Positions 42,453 to 50,795 of a DNA stretch of 64,000 nucleotides are shown piece by piece. Every line of letters starts with the position of its first letter. The first letter of the stretch is position 1. Made by a program: the position numbers and the translations under genes. The stretch spans positions 943,358-1,007,357 of the forward strand of contig NZ_CP015622.1 of the NCBI RefSeq assembly GCF_001643015.1, written 5' to 3'. Under the pieces are notes generated by a model. The model did not search any database. It saw nothing but the letters and a program-made list of their open reading frames with translations, and was not told the DNA's origin. The stretch comes from Corynebacterium crudilactis. Lineage in GTDB: Bacteria; Actinomycetota; Actinomycetes; Mycobacteriales; Mycobacteriaceae.

Positions 42453-43682
42453 CTAGCCCGCGGATACCTCTTTCAGGCCTCGTGCACTTACCGTGCCAAG
42501 CAGGCCGATTGCCGCTAAAAAGAGCAAGGCTACTTCATTGCCGAAGATGGAGATCAGGCCAGAGAGCGCACCGACAATCAGCAAAACCACACCCATTAGT
42601 GTGTTGGCATCTGCAACATAGCGGGTGCGTAGATCTCCCTCCGCCATATCCATCACATATGTTTTACGCGCCACACGGATAGCAGTATGGGCGAGGTTAA
42701 TGAGGAAAAAGCTTAGGGGAAAAACCACCGTATTAAGCGCATTGGAAGAAAACGTGGAACTTAAGACCACCAGAATCAGCACCATGGAGCCTAAAAATGA
42801 GCCTGCTGCCATGACATTTTTAGAGGAGCGGTCAGACCAGATTCCTGAAATTCTTCCACCGAGAATGGACGCTAAGCCGGATGCAATGAGAAAGAAGCCC
42901 AAGGATTGAATACTTTGTCCTGCTTGTGCAGAGAGCGCCACAATAAATGACGTAGACAGTGCAGTCACCAGCATCATAGAACGAACAGTGACGAAGCGTC
43001 GAAAAGCTTTATCTTCTTTTAGCGCGGTGAGGCAACGCCGAACCCAGGCATTATCGGTGGGCGCAGGCTGCGGGCTTTTAGTCTCGGGGAGCTCTATCCG
43101 CGCGAAGACCAATGATGCCAGCAGCCAGCTCAAAGAACTCACAGTCACAATTGCGGCGAGCAACCACGTGGGGGAATCCGCGCTTAAAAATACTGCGATC
43201 ATAAGGCCCGCCAGCAGACCCATGACTCCGCCAATAACTGTGGCCCGGCCGGTTACCATCCCTCGTTTGCCTTTAGAAATAGCCTGGCCTTGCACATCTT
43301 TTGACGCAATCGAACACATGGAACGAAAGAGAGACAACGCTGCCAACAACACAATAATCGTGATGCCGAGCGCCCAACCACGTAAAAACAATGCAGCAAT
43401 TCCCATGGCAGCCGCCGAAAGGAACTGGCCGTTGGAACCAATCACCCATACTTTGCTTCTCGACGTTTGCCTCAACACCCACCCGGTGATGGCAGCTTGC
43501 GGCAGCATCGATCCCGCTTCGCGGATCGGCACCAACAGAGCAAGCAAGAACCCCGGCGCGCCGCCTGCCTGGAGTAACCAGGGCAGCACCGTTTTGGCAG
43601 CGACGATTTGGTCGCCGATATTTTGCAGCCCGTTGGCCCAAATTAAACGCCGTGCATTGCGTTGTTCTGTGGGATTAGTCAT
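42453..43682 (-). CDS. MFS transporter
   Basis: A 409-aa major facilitator permease with 12 predicted membrane segments. Visible: MTNPTEQRNARRLIWANGLQ start, IREAGSMLPQAAITGWVLRQTSRSK (loop 2-3 region), GKRGMVTGRATVIGGVMGLLAG, and a second half from KEDKAFRRFVTVRSMMLVTAL. No motif tells the substrate. It lies 57 bp from the divergent multicopper oxidase gene, so the two may be co-regulated. Confidence 0.85.
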   Translation of the reverse strand: MTNPTEQRNARRLIWANGLQNIGDQIVAAKTVLPWLLQAGGAPGFLLALLVPIREAGSMLPQAAITGWVLRQTSRSKVWVIGSNGQFLSAAAMGIAALFLRGWALGITIIVLLAALSLFRSMCSIASKDVQGQAISKGKRGMVTGRATVIGGVMGLLAGLMIAVFLSADSPTWLLAAIVTVSSLSWLLASLVFARIELPETKSPQPAPTDNAWVRRCLTALKEDKAFRRFVTVRSMMLVTALSTSFIVALSAQAGQSIQSLGFFLIASGLASILGGRISGIWSDRSSKNVMAAGSFLGSMVLILVVLSSTFSSNALNTVVFPLSFFLINLAHTAIRVARKTYVMDMAEGDLRTRYVADANTLMGVVLLIVGALSGLISIFGNEVALLFLAAIGLLGTVSARGLKEVSAG

Positions 43683-43739
43683 GGAGTAAAGCTTAGAAGA
43701 GCATATGATGATGGGTGAATTTAATATCTTGATTGAGGA

Positions 43740-45281
43740 GTGAGTGCATCAATGGTGGGCCTGCCGGAGTTGAATCGTCGAACTTTTTTCAAAGGGGCTG
43801 GAGCGCTGGCAGCAACTGCGGTGGGTGCGCAGTTGCTTGTGGGCTGTAATGCTTCGAAAGTTCGGGGATATGGGGGTTCACCTCGAGCGTTGCCTATTCC
43901 GCCTGTAGAGCTGGGTGTTCGGGAGGGGAACAAAGTTCATTTCACCTTGGTGGCTCAGGCTGGCGATACGCAGATTTTGCCCGATGTGACAACTCACACC
44001 TGGGGTTTTAACGGCACGCATTTGGGCCCAACATTGGTGATGAAATCCGGCGATGAGGTCAGTGTTGATGTCACAAATGGTTTAGATGAGATGACCACTG
44101 TGCATTGGCATGGCATGAAGCTGCCAGCAGTTGCTGATGGTGGCCCGCATTCTCCCATTGGGGCTGGTCAGGTGTGGTCGCCGGAGTGGACTGTGGCTAA
44201 TGAGGCCGCTACCTTGTGGTATCACCCGCACACTCATGGACTCACTGGATTACATGCATATCGGGGTTTGGCGGGCATGATTATTGTGGAAGATGAGGCA
44301 GCGACAGCGCTTGATCTGCCACAAGACTATGGCGTGGATGATATTCCCTTGGTGCTGATGGACCATCGCTTCTTAGAAGATGGATCACTTGATGAAGAAG
44401 ATCTGCCAGATCTAGGCCTGCTGGGTGATACCCCTACGGTTAACGGCATCACGAATGCCCATTTTGCAGCAAGCACGCGCCGGGTGCGGTTTCGTCTGCT
44501 TAATGGTTCCAATATGCGATTTTTCAATATGGCGTTTTCTGATGGCAGGCAATTCCAGGTGATTGCTAGTGATACAGGATTGCTTGATTCGCCCTATGAG
44601 ATGAGCAACTTGGCAATTGGTCCTGGTGAGCGGTGGGAAATTCTGGTGGATCTGGAACCAGGGGAGGACGTCACTCTAGAGTCTGTGGGTTTTGCAGATA
44701 ATTTTGGTGTGCCAGATGATGAATTTGTGCCTGATTTTGGCATGGGGGATTCTTTCCAGCTGCTCACCATCACAGGTCCTGCAGAAGATGCTGCGACAGC
44801 GCCGGCGCTGCCAGGGCTATTGGTGAAATCCACTGTGCCGGACATTATCGATGCGCCGGAACGTTCCTTTGTGCTCAATACTTTTTCTATTAATGACCAA
44901 CAGATGGATATGCAACGAGTAGATGTGATCATTGATCATGCTGAGCCGGAAATCTGGAAGGTGACCAATGATAATTCTGATTGGCCACATAATTTCCATA
45001 TCCACGATGCTCGTTTCAAAGTGGTGAGCTTTGAAGGCACGGATGTGGAGCTATTCAATGAAGGTTGGAAAGATACGGTGGGTCTGCCTCCTGGAGCAAC
45101 AGCAACGCTGGCAGTAGAATTTGGGCACTACCCAGATCCCACATGGCCGTATATGTATCACTGCCATATGCTCTACCACGAGGATCAGGGCATGATGGGA
45201 CAATTTGTCATCGTTAATCCGGGCGATAAGCCCGCTGTACACTTGGGTTCTGGTGCTGCCGCTGCAGGGCACGAACACTGA
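43740..45281 (+). CDS. sufI: Tat-exported multicopper oxidase (SufI/CueO-like)
   Basis: A 513-aa three-cupredoxin-domain oxidase. The Tat signal LNRRTFFKGAGALAATAVGAQ leads to LLVGC, so it may also be a lipoprotein. All four copper motifs are intact: TVHWHGMKL, LWYHPHTHGL, HNFHIHDARF and YMYHCHMLYHEDQGMM with the T1 Cys, so unlike E. coli SufI it should be an active oxidase. Starts at GTG 43740; an ATG at 43752 with GAGGAG 11 nt upstream is an equally good start. Likely role: copper(I) or metal/phenol oxidation outside the membrane. Confidence 0.9.
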   Translation: MSASMVGLPELNRRTFFKGAGALAATAVGAQLLVGCNASKVRGYGGSPRALPIPPVELGVREGNKVHFTLVAQAGDTQILPDVTTHTWGFNGTHLGPTLVMKSGDEVSVDVTNGLDEMTTVHWHGMKLPAVADGGPHSPIGAGQVWSPEWTVANEAATLWYHPHTHGLTGLHAYRGLAGMIIVEDEAATALDLPQDYGVDDIPLVLMDHRFLEDGSLDEEDLPDLGLLGDTPTVNGITNAHFAASTRRVRFRLLNGSNMRFFNMAFSDGRQFQVIASDTGLLDSPYEMSNLAIGPGERWEILVDLEPGEDVTLESVGFADNFGVPDDEFVPDFGMGDSFQLLTITGPAEDAATAPALPGLLVKSTVPDIIDAPERSFVLNTFSINDQQMDMQRVDVIIDHAEPEIWKVTNDNSDWPHNFHIHDARFKVVSFEGTDVELFNEGWKDTVGLPPGATATLAVEFGHYPDPTWPYMYHCHMLYHEDQGMMGQFVIVNPGDKPAVHLGSGAAAAGHEH

Positions 45282-45309
45282 CATCGTGGGTGGCGCGTCG
45301 ATAAGCATC

Positions 45310-45323
45310 ATGACATTTGTCAT
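45310..45323. promoter_or_regulatory. Perfect 14-bp palindrome before the ABC-exporter operon
   Basis: ATGACA-TTTGTCAT reads the same on both strands (ATGACAT/TTGTCAT less the centre) and lies 80 bp before the ABC ATPase start. It could be the operator of CgtR8 or of another regulator. Confidence 0.5.
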
Positions 45324-45403
45324 TAAAAATATGTGAAGAGTGCAGAAAAACTCCTGACATATGGCTCTACCAGCGGGAACCTGAAATAGGCAGACTAGTA
45401 CCT

Positions 45404-46315
45404 ATGACAACGACACCCGCTATTGAAGTAACAGATCTGACAAGAACCTACGGCGATTACCACGCAGTCAAGGGTTTGAACTTTCACGTAAACCGCGGCG
45501 AAGTATTCGGATTGCTGGGCACTAATGGCGCTGGCAAGACCTCCACGCTGGAAGTCATCGAAGGGCTCGCTGCGCCAAGTGCTGGCACCGTGCGCATCTC
45601 TGGCCTGGACCCAGTTGCAGATCGCAGCATCCTGCGCCCAGAACTGGGCATCATGCTGCAATCCGGTGGGCTGCCCTCACAGCTCACCGTCGCCGAAACC
45701 ATGGCTATGTGGCACGGCACCTGCGCGTACCCGCGCGATATTAAAGAAGTGCTTGCCGACGTCGACCTCCTGCACCGCGAAGACGTCAAGGTAGGCGCGC
45801 TTTCAGGTGGCGAACAACGTCGACTTGATCTTGCATGTGCGCTGCTGGGCGATCCTTCGATTCTTTTCCTCGATGAACCCACCACCGGCCTTGACCCAGA
45901 ATCACGACGCCACACCTGGCAGCTACTGCTCGAATTGAAACAACGTGGCGTGACCATGATGCTGACCACTCACTATTTGGAAGAAGCCGAATTCCTCTGT
46001 GATCGCATCGCCATCATGAATGCTGGTGAAATTGCAGTGGAAGGCACCCTCGAAGAACTGGTGACACGCGAGAAATCCCTCATCAGCTTCGTGTTACCTG
46101 CAGAGGTGGAACTACCAATCCTTGTTGGCGCGGAGATCGTGCGCGATAACAATCACGTTCGTATTGCTACCTCCACCCTGCAGCAACACACCTTGGAAGT
46201 GCTCAACTGGGCTAATGAAGCTGGTGTGCACTTAGAAAACTTTGCCGCCAAACCAGCAACCTTGGAATCCGTTTTCATGGAGCTTGCAACACTGCAAAAC
46301 GCAGGAACTATTTAA
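45404..46315 (+). CDS. ABC exporter ATPase (drug-resistance/DrrA-like)
   Basis: A 303-aa ATP-binding protein of the ABC-2 export type. Walker A GLLGTNGAGKTSTLEVIEG, signature LSGGEQRRLDLACALLG, Walker B ILFLDEPTTGLDPESR, H-loop LTTHYLEEAEFL; the C-terminal 70 residues form the DrrA-like extension. The ATG at 45404 is preferred to one at 45317: a CAGACT hexamer ends 7 nt before it and no RBS is visible, so the mRNA may be leaderless. First of four genes (ATPase, permease, cgtS8, cgtR8), an arrangement typical of antibiotic- or envelope-stress-sensing modules. Confidence 0.92.
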   Translation: MTTTPAIEVTDLTRTYGDYHAVKGLNFHVNRGEVFGLLGTNGAGKTSTLEVIEGLAAPSAGTVRISGLDPVADRSILRPELGIMLQSGGLPSQLTVAETMAMWHGTCAYPRDIKEVLADVDLLHREDVKVGALSGGEQRRLDLACALLGDPSILFLDEPTTGLDPESRRHTWQLLLELKQRGVTMMLTTHYLEEAEFLCDRIAIMNAGEIAVEGTLEELVTREKSLISFVLPAEVELPILVGAEIVRDNNHVRIATSTLQQHTLEVLNWANEAGVHLENFAAKPATLESVFMELATLQNAGTI

Positions 46316-46357
46316 ATCGCCTTTTAAGCCGCTGAAATCTTATTGAAGGAGTCTTCC

Positions 46358-47194
46358 ATGACTATCTCTGCCTCCGCCGCATCCGACAACATCCGCGCTA
46401 CTGTGAAGCGACGCAAATCTTCGATGCTTAAAACATCATTATTTAAAGCCGAATGGCTCCAATTCCGCAGAAACAAAACACTGTTGTTCATGGCCACAGT
46501 TTTCCCAGTCGGAATTCCGCTGCTGCTATTTCTCATCGGTTCAGGAACCGCAACACAATCTGCGAATTCCTTTGACTACTTTGTCTTGTACACACTGCTG
46601 TTTGTGCAGTTCTACACCGTGCTATCCATGGCAACAACGCGACGTGATGAACGAGTTCTGAAACGACTCCGCACCGGTGAAGCACGTGATATCGATATTG
46701 TGGGCGCAATCTGTTTCCCTGGCGCGCTGCTGACCATCATTTTTACTGTTGCCATCATTCCGCTGTTGATGGTTCTTGGCGCACCCGCACCAGTGAATCT
46801 GATTCCGATGGTGCTGGCCGTGCTCATTGGTTTGGTGCTGTGTAGTGCTCTGGCCTTTTTAACAAGTGGCTTCACCAAGAATGCAGAAGCAGCGCAGCTG
46901 ACCTCAATGCCAGTGTTTATTCTCGCGATGGGTGGACTGGGATCAATGCGACCAATTTTCGGAGACAGCATTATCGCCGATATTATTGCCTTCACTCCCT
47001 TCGCCGCGATTAGCGATTTGGTGCAACTAGGTTGGGCTGGACTGACATTTACGGATGCGCTCAATGGTGATGAGGCTGCTAACTTTGCAGGAGTTTTGCA
47101 AGACATGCTCCCTCCATTGGGAATTTTGGCAGCCTGGACAGTGCTGGCTCTGTGGGCTGCGAACCGCTACATGCGATGGGATTCCTACCGCTAG
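46358..47194 (+). CDS. ABC-2 type exporter permease
   Basis: A 278-aa membrane subunit with six predicted helices (about 46-65, 75-95, 123-150, 155-180, 190-210, 250-268). N-terminal amphipathic block SLFKAEWLQFRRNKTLLFM is typical of DrrB/YadH-type permeases. The ATG at 46358 follows AAGGAGTCTTCC; a TTG at 46343 overlaps this RBS and is unlikely. Forms the exporter with the preceding ATPase. Substrate unknown, probably a drug or lipid-like compound. Confidence 0.9.
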   Translation: MTISASAASDNIRATVKRRKSSMLKTSLFKAEWLQFRRNKTLLFMATVFPVGIPLLLFLIGSGTATQSANSFDYFVLYTLLFVQFYTVLSMATTRRDERVLKRLRTGEARDIDIVGAICFPGALLTIIFTVAIIPLLMVLGAPAPVNLIPMVLAVLIGLVLCSALAFLTSGFTKNAEAAQLTSMPVFILAMGGLGSMRPIFGDSIIADIIAFTPFAAISDLVQLGWAGLTFTDALNGDEAANFAGVLQDMLPPLGILAAWTVLALWAANRYMRWDSYR

Positions 47195-47206
47195 CATTGG
47201 ATAACA

Positions 47207-48397
47207 ATGACTAAAAAATCTGGGCTTTCATTTTTGGCAACTCCCGTTATGGTTCCTTTCAAGACCTGGCGGGGGTTGCCTAGTCTTGCTAAATACACGC
47301 TTTACACAAGGGTCTCGTTGCAATCGACTCCCGTTGTGTTGTTGTGTGCTTATTTTTTTGCTGTTGCTGCTAACACCGGCGGGTTTAACCTGTCATTTTG
47401 GGTGATGTTCCTTGGTGCAGTGGTTATGTTGGTTTTTGCGGTGTTGGTGTATGAATTTCATCCTTCGCTTAACTCCCGTCCGCGAAGAAATGTGCAACCG
47501 TTTTTTATCACTGGTTTAGTGCTCACTCTTTTAGGCCTTGTTAGCTACCTGGTGATGCTGCTCCCAGCGCTTAATGGCTATATTTCAGAAAGTATGCGGC
47601 CGATAGTGCTGGTATTTGCTGTCTCCTGTGTTTTATTATTAGCAATTGCTTATGTGCCGTGGATGAATTATCGCTGGCTATGGGTGATTGCACTGTCTGC
47701 ATTGTCGTTATGTGCCAGCACATTGTTTGTGATCATGCCAGTGCTCATGGTTGGAACAGTCCGCCTTTCTGTGTGGACCATTGATGTGATGAAAGAAGTT
47801 GAGCGTTCTCGCGAATTAGAGGCGTCACTGCGTGTTACTGAAGAGCGTTTACGTTTTGCTCAAGAACTCCATGACACCCTCGGTCAACATTTGGCTGCCA
47901 TGTCAGTGAAATCTGAATTGGCCATCGCATTAGCCAAACGCGGTGATGATCGCTTGGAAAATGAACTCAGAGAACTGCAAAAACTCACCCGTACCTCCAT
48001 GTCGGAAATGCGTGAGGTGGTGTCCGGCTACAGGTCTATCAACCTAGCCACGGAAATCGAAGGGGCAAGAAGCTTGCTTGCCGACGCCCGCATCCAACTT
48101 TCTGTCAACGGCACATCTACGGGCATCTCACCCGCGGACCGGGAAATGTGCGCATGGCTGGTCCGCGAAGCCACCACAAATATTTTGCGACACTCCGATG
48201 CAACCACCGCCACCCTCACCTTAAATAGTAAGGAAGTGCGCATGGACAATAATGGAGTACACCAAGACATCGGCAAACTATCCGGATTGAGCGCATTGCG
48301 AGCTCGTGCCGAAGCAGCAGGAATGACCTTGATGGTCTCCCGAAATGGCACACAGTTCAGCGTCACCATGCTCTTGAACCACGCCGGAGAAGAATAG
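47207..48397 (+). CDS. cgtS8: Sensor histidine kinase CgtS8 (NarL/DesK type)
   Basis: A 396-aa membrane kinase. Six hydrophobic segments (about 32-54, 60-80, 95-118, 128-148, 160-190) form the sensor, so it probably senses within the membrane like DesK or LiaS. The HisKA_3 box is RLRFAQELHDTLGQHLAAM with the phospho-accepting His, and the ATPase part has the N-box WLVREATTNILRHSDA and DNNGVHQDIGKLSGLSALRARAEAAG. It lies 12 bp after the permease gene and 2 bp before its regulator; co-transcription with the exporter suggests the exporter is both target and partner. Confidence 0.9.
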   Translation: MTKKSGLSFLATPVMVPFKTWRGLPSLAKYTLYTRVSLQSTPVVLLCAYFFAVAANTGGFNLSFWVMFLGAVVMLVFAVLVYEFHPSLNSRPRRNVQPFFITGLVLTLLGLVSYLVMLLPALNGYISESMRPIVLVFAVSCVLLLAIAYVPWMNYRWLWVIALSALSLCASTLFVIMPVLMVGTVRLSVWTIDVMKEVERSRELEASLRVTEERLRFAQELHDTLGQHLAAMSVKSELAIALAKRGDDRLENELRELQKLTRTSMSEMREVVSGYRSINLATEIEGARSLLADARIQLSVNGTSTGISPADREMCAWLVREATTNILRHSDATTATLTLNSKEVRMDNNGVHQDIGKLSGLSALRARAEAAGMTLMVSRNGTQFSVTMLLNHAGEE

Positions 48398-48399
48398 AG

Positions 48400-49020
48400 A
48401 TGACTCATATGATCAGCATTACAATCGCAGACGATGAAGCCTTGATCGCCAGCTCACTGTCCACTTTGCTGAACCTGGAAGAAGACCTAGATGTGCGCCA
48501 TGTGGCAGGATCTGGGGAAGAAATCTTGGAATGGTGGCAGAGCCCTGAACACCGAACAGACGTCTGCGTTCTTGATCTCCAGCTTGGTGGCATCGATGGC
48601 ATTGATACTGCAGCAAAGCTTATGCAACAGACTCCGAACTTGGCTGTACTTATCGTGACAAGCCACGCCATGCCTCGACAACTGAAACGTGCACTCAGTG
48701 CCGACATCTTAGGCTTTTTGCCTAAAACCTCCACCGCAGATGAATTCGCTACAGCAATTCGAACCGTGCATGCAGGCAGGCGCTTTATTGACCCAGAACT
48801 TGCTGCACTCACCATCAGCGCAGGGGAATCACCACTGAGTAACCGAGAAGAAGAAGTCCTAGAACTTGCCGGACAAGGCCTAAGCGCAGAAGAAATAGCG
48901 GTTGCTGCACATCTCGCACCGGGGACGACTCGAAATTATCTCTCCCAGGCTATGGCAAAAGTAGGCGCGCAGAACCGCTTTGAAGCGTTCACGCGCGCCA
49001 GGGAAATGGGCTGGTTGTAG
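48400..49020 (+). CDS. cgtR8: Response regulator CgtR8 (NarL/LuxR family)
   Basis: A 206-aa regulator. Receiver domain: TIADDEALIASSL with the acidic pocket, phosphorylation Asp in CVLDLQLGGIDGIDT (about residue 55) and the Lys in LPKTSTADEF. The LuxR-type HTH is LSNREEEVLELAGQGLSAEEIAVAAHLAPGTTRNYLSQAMAKVGAQNR, cut here into overlapping family motifs. ATG at 48400 or 48409 (MISITIADDE). Last gene of the ABC-TCS operon. Confidence 0.92.
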   Translation: MTHMISITIADDEALIASSLSTLLNLEEDLDVRHVAGSGEEILEWWQSPEHRTDVCVLDLQLGGIDGIDTAAKLMQQTPNLAVLIVTSHAMPRQLKRALSADILGFLPKTSTADEFATAIRTVHAGRRFIDPELAALTISAGESPLSNREEEVLELAGQGLSAEEIAVAAHLAPGTTRNYLSQAMAKVGAQNRFEAFTRAREMGWL

Positions 49021-49025
49021 GGGGA

Positions 49026-49160
49026 TTAGAACGATAGCACCGCCAAGATGGTGGATCCGACGAATGCTGGCACGAAGGTCTCTCTGCCGAGGCCTGTCAT
49101 GTTTACCCAGTTGGTGGTGCTCCACTCGAACCAGTGGTTGACGATTGAAACGATATCCAT
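49026..49160 (-). CDS. 44-aa hydrophobic mini-protein
   Basis: A tiny peptide, MDIVSIVNHWFEWSTTNW at the start, ending in TFVPAFVGSTILAVLSF. It has one hydrophobic C-terminal segment and a Trp-rich amphipathic N-terminal half, no signal peptide and no Cys. AAGGAAG lies 8 nt before the ATG at 49160, a good RBS, which favours a real gene. Size and lack of a signal recall the corynebacterial channel peptides PorA (45 aa) and PorH (57 aa), but I see no direct sequence match. Stops 5 bp from the convergent cgtR8 stop. Confidence 0.6.
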   Translation of the reverse strand: MDIVSIVNHWFEWSTTNWVNMTGLGRETFVPAFVGSTILAVLSF

Positions 49161-49351
49161 GAGCACTGCTTCCTTTGCGTGACGTGCGAACGGTTCTAAA
49201 CTTTCCGCCCACAATTGATGGTGACTTAGCTCATATTGTAGAGAAAAGTAATTACTCTATGACGGAATTATTCATAACTGTTGTTATTTTGTAACTATTC
49301 GACACGATATTTTCCTCCAGCTTTTGCAGCCTCGTGTGTCATGATAAATGC

Positions 49352-50446
49352 GTGGTACAGCCCCAGGAACACCTCGACGCAACATTGATTGCCGCAGATA
49401 CGCATGGAGATCTTGATGATGGATCCCGTGATCAGCGGCAGCCTCTTGGCGTACAAGGTTGGAAATATGCGCTCAAACGCGCTATCGGAGATATTTTTCC
49501 AGATAGTTTGCTTGATTTAGCAGCGCTTTTAACTTTCTTCTCAATTTTATCGCTCGCTCCGGCGTTGCTGCTGGGCTATTCCGTGATCACGCTGTTCTTG
49601 GCCAATGATTCCATTGAGATTCTCGGACGCGTGAGGGAATTGGTTCCGCAGTATTTCCCAGAAGAACAAGCCCATGTTGTTTTAGGGGTTATTGATTCGG
49701 TAGCTGGCTCTTCGACTGGCGGCCGGGTTGGTGTTGCAGTGGGTGTGCTTGTTGCGCTGTGGACATCATCGGCTTATGTTCGAGCATTTTCCCGCTGCGC
49801 CAATGCTGTTTATGGACGAAGCGAGGGAAGAACCTTATTGAAGCAGTGGGGAATGATGCTTCTGCTGAACTTTGGATTGCTCCTTGGCATTGTGATTATT
49901 TTGGTCTCTTGGGTGCTCAATGAAACCCTTGTTATGGGGCTGCTTGCGCCAATCGCAGAGCCTTTGCACTTGGCGGAGGAGCTCAGTTTCCTCACCGATA
50001 AGTTCATGCCTATTTGGAATTGGGTGCGGTGGCCAGTGATTGTGGTTGCGCTCATTGTGTTTGTGGCGACCCTTTATCACTGGGCGCCTAACGCTCGTCC
50101 GTGGAAATTCCGCTGGTTAAGTTTTGGTGCTTTCCTGGCCATCGTGGGCATTATTCTTGCGGGAATGGCGCTGAACCTGTATTTCTCATTGTTCGCTACT
50201 TTTAATTCTTATGGTGCCGTGGGGTCGATCATTGCGGTGATCGTGGCATTATGGATTTTCAATATGTGCCTGGTCATGGGGCTGAAATTTGATGTAGAGA
50301 TCAGCCGGGTGCGCCAATTGCAGGCCGGCATGCCTGCCGAGGACTACAGCCTGGTGCCGCCTCGGTCTATTACCGCGGTGGCGAAAATGAAGCAGCGTCA
50401 GCTAAGCCTTGCCGAGCAGGCGCGGGCGTTTAGAGGCGAAGATTAA
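49352..50446 (+). CDS. YihY/BrkB-family membrane protein
   Basis: A 364-aa protein with six predicted helices (about 54-80, 115-140, 165-190, 225-245, 260-285, 295-315) and the BrkB/YihY hallmarks LLDLAALLTFFSILSLAPALLL, WTSSAYVRAFSRCANAVYG and ITRVRQL-like ISRVRQLQAG at the end of the last helix. The GTG at 49352, 6 nt after a CATGAT hexamer (49340-49345), gives a leaderless start; a GTG at 49334 lies before that hexamer. Function of the family is unsettled (not ribonuclease BN). Confidence 0.85.
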   Translation: MVQPQEHLDATLIAADTHGDLDDGSRDQRQPLGVQGWKYALKRAIGDIFPDSLLDLAALLTFFSILSLAPALLLGYSVITLFLANDSIEILGRVRELVPQYFPEEQAHVVLGVIDSVAGSSTGGRVGVAVGVLVALWTSSAYVRAFSRCANAVYGRSEGRTLLKQWGMMLLLNFGLLLGIVIILVSWVLNETLVMGLLAPIAEPLHLAEELSFLTDKFMPIWNWVRWPVIVVALIVFVATLYHWAPNARPWKFRWLSFGAFLAIVGIILAGMALNLYFSLFATFNSYGAVGSIIAVIVALWIFNMCLVMGLKFDVEISRVRQLQAGMPAEDYSLVPPRSITAVAKMKQRQLSLAEQARAFRGED

Positions 50447-50493
50447 AAGATTGCTTTTCGACGCCCACTCAAGGATTTTCCCATTAGGTGTAA

Positions 50494-50509
50494 CGTGAGG
50501 GTTATCACA
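50494..50509 (+). promoter_or_regulatory. Candidate GlxR site before the small secreted protein
   Basis: CGTGA-GGGTTA-TCACA fits TGTGA-N6-TCACA at nine of ten positions. It lies only 20 bp before the ATG at 50530, so binding would likely repress. Confidence 0.45.
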
Positions 50510-50529
50510 AAATTAGGAAAGGTTGAACA

Positions 50530-50793
50530 ATGAAGATTCGTCAGCGTGCGCTCATTGCATGTCTCGCAGCGGTTTCATTAGTAGGAGCCCCTGGTGTGAT
50601 AGCTACTGCCAAGTCGCAAGATTTGACCCAAGCATCCGTTTCGTCATCCTATGACTTGCTCCAGAATCCCATCACCGCTCCGATCGGATTGGTAGTGACT
50701 TTGTCATCGATGAGTCTGCACTATTTGATGTGGTGTCCATTTGCGAAAAGCGTGGGCTGGATTGAGCCTGGGGCACAGCAGTGTGTTTTCTAG
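50530..50793 (+). CDS. Small secreted protein, 87 aa
   Basis: A Sec signal peptide (MKIRQRALIACLAAVSLVGAPG..ATA) is followed by about 60 residues with two Cys (MWCPFAK and QQCVF), which could form a disulfide outside the cell. The middle, NPITAPIGLVVTLSSMSLHYLMW, is moderately hydrophobic. AGGAAAGG lies 6 nt before the ATG. I recognise no family. Convergent with the IclR gene, stops 2 bp apart. Confidence 0.72.
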   Translation: MKIRQRALIACLAAVSLVGAPGVIATAKSQDLTQASVSSSYDLLQNPITAPIGLVVTLSSMSLHYLMWCPFAKSVGWIEPGAQQCVF

Positions 50794-50795
50794 GG

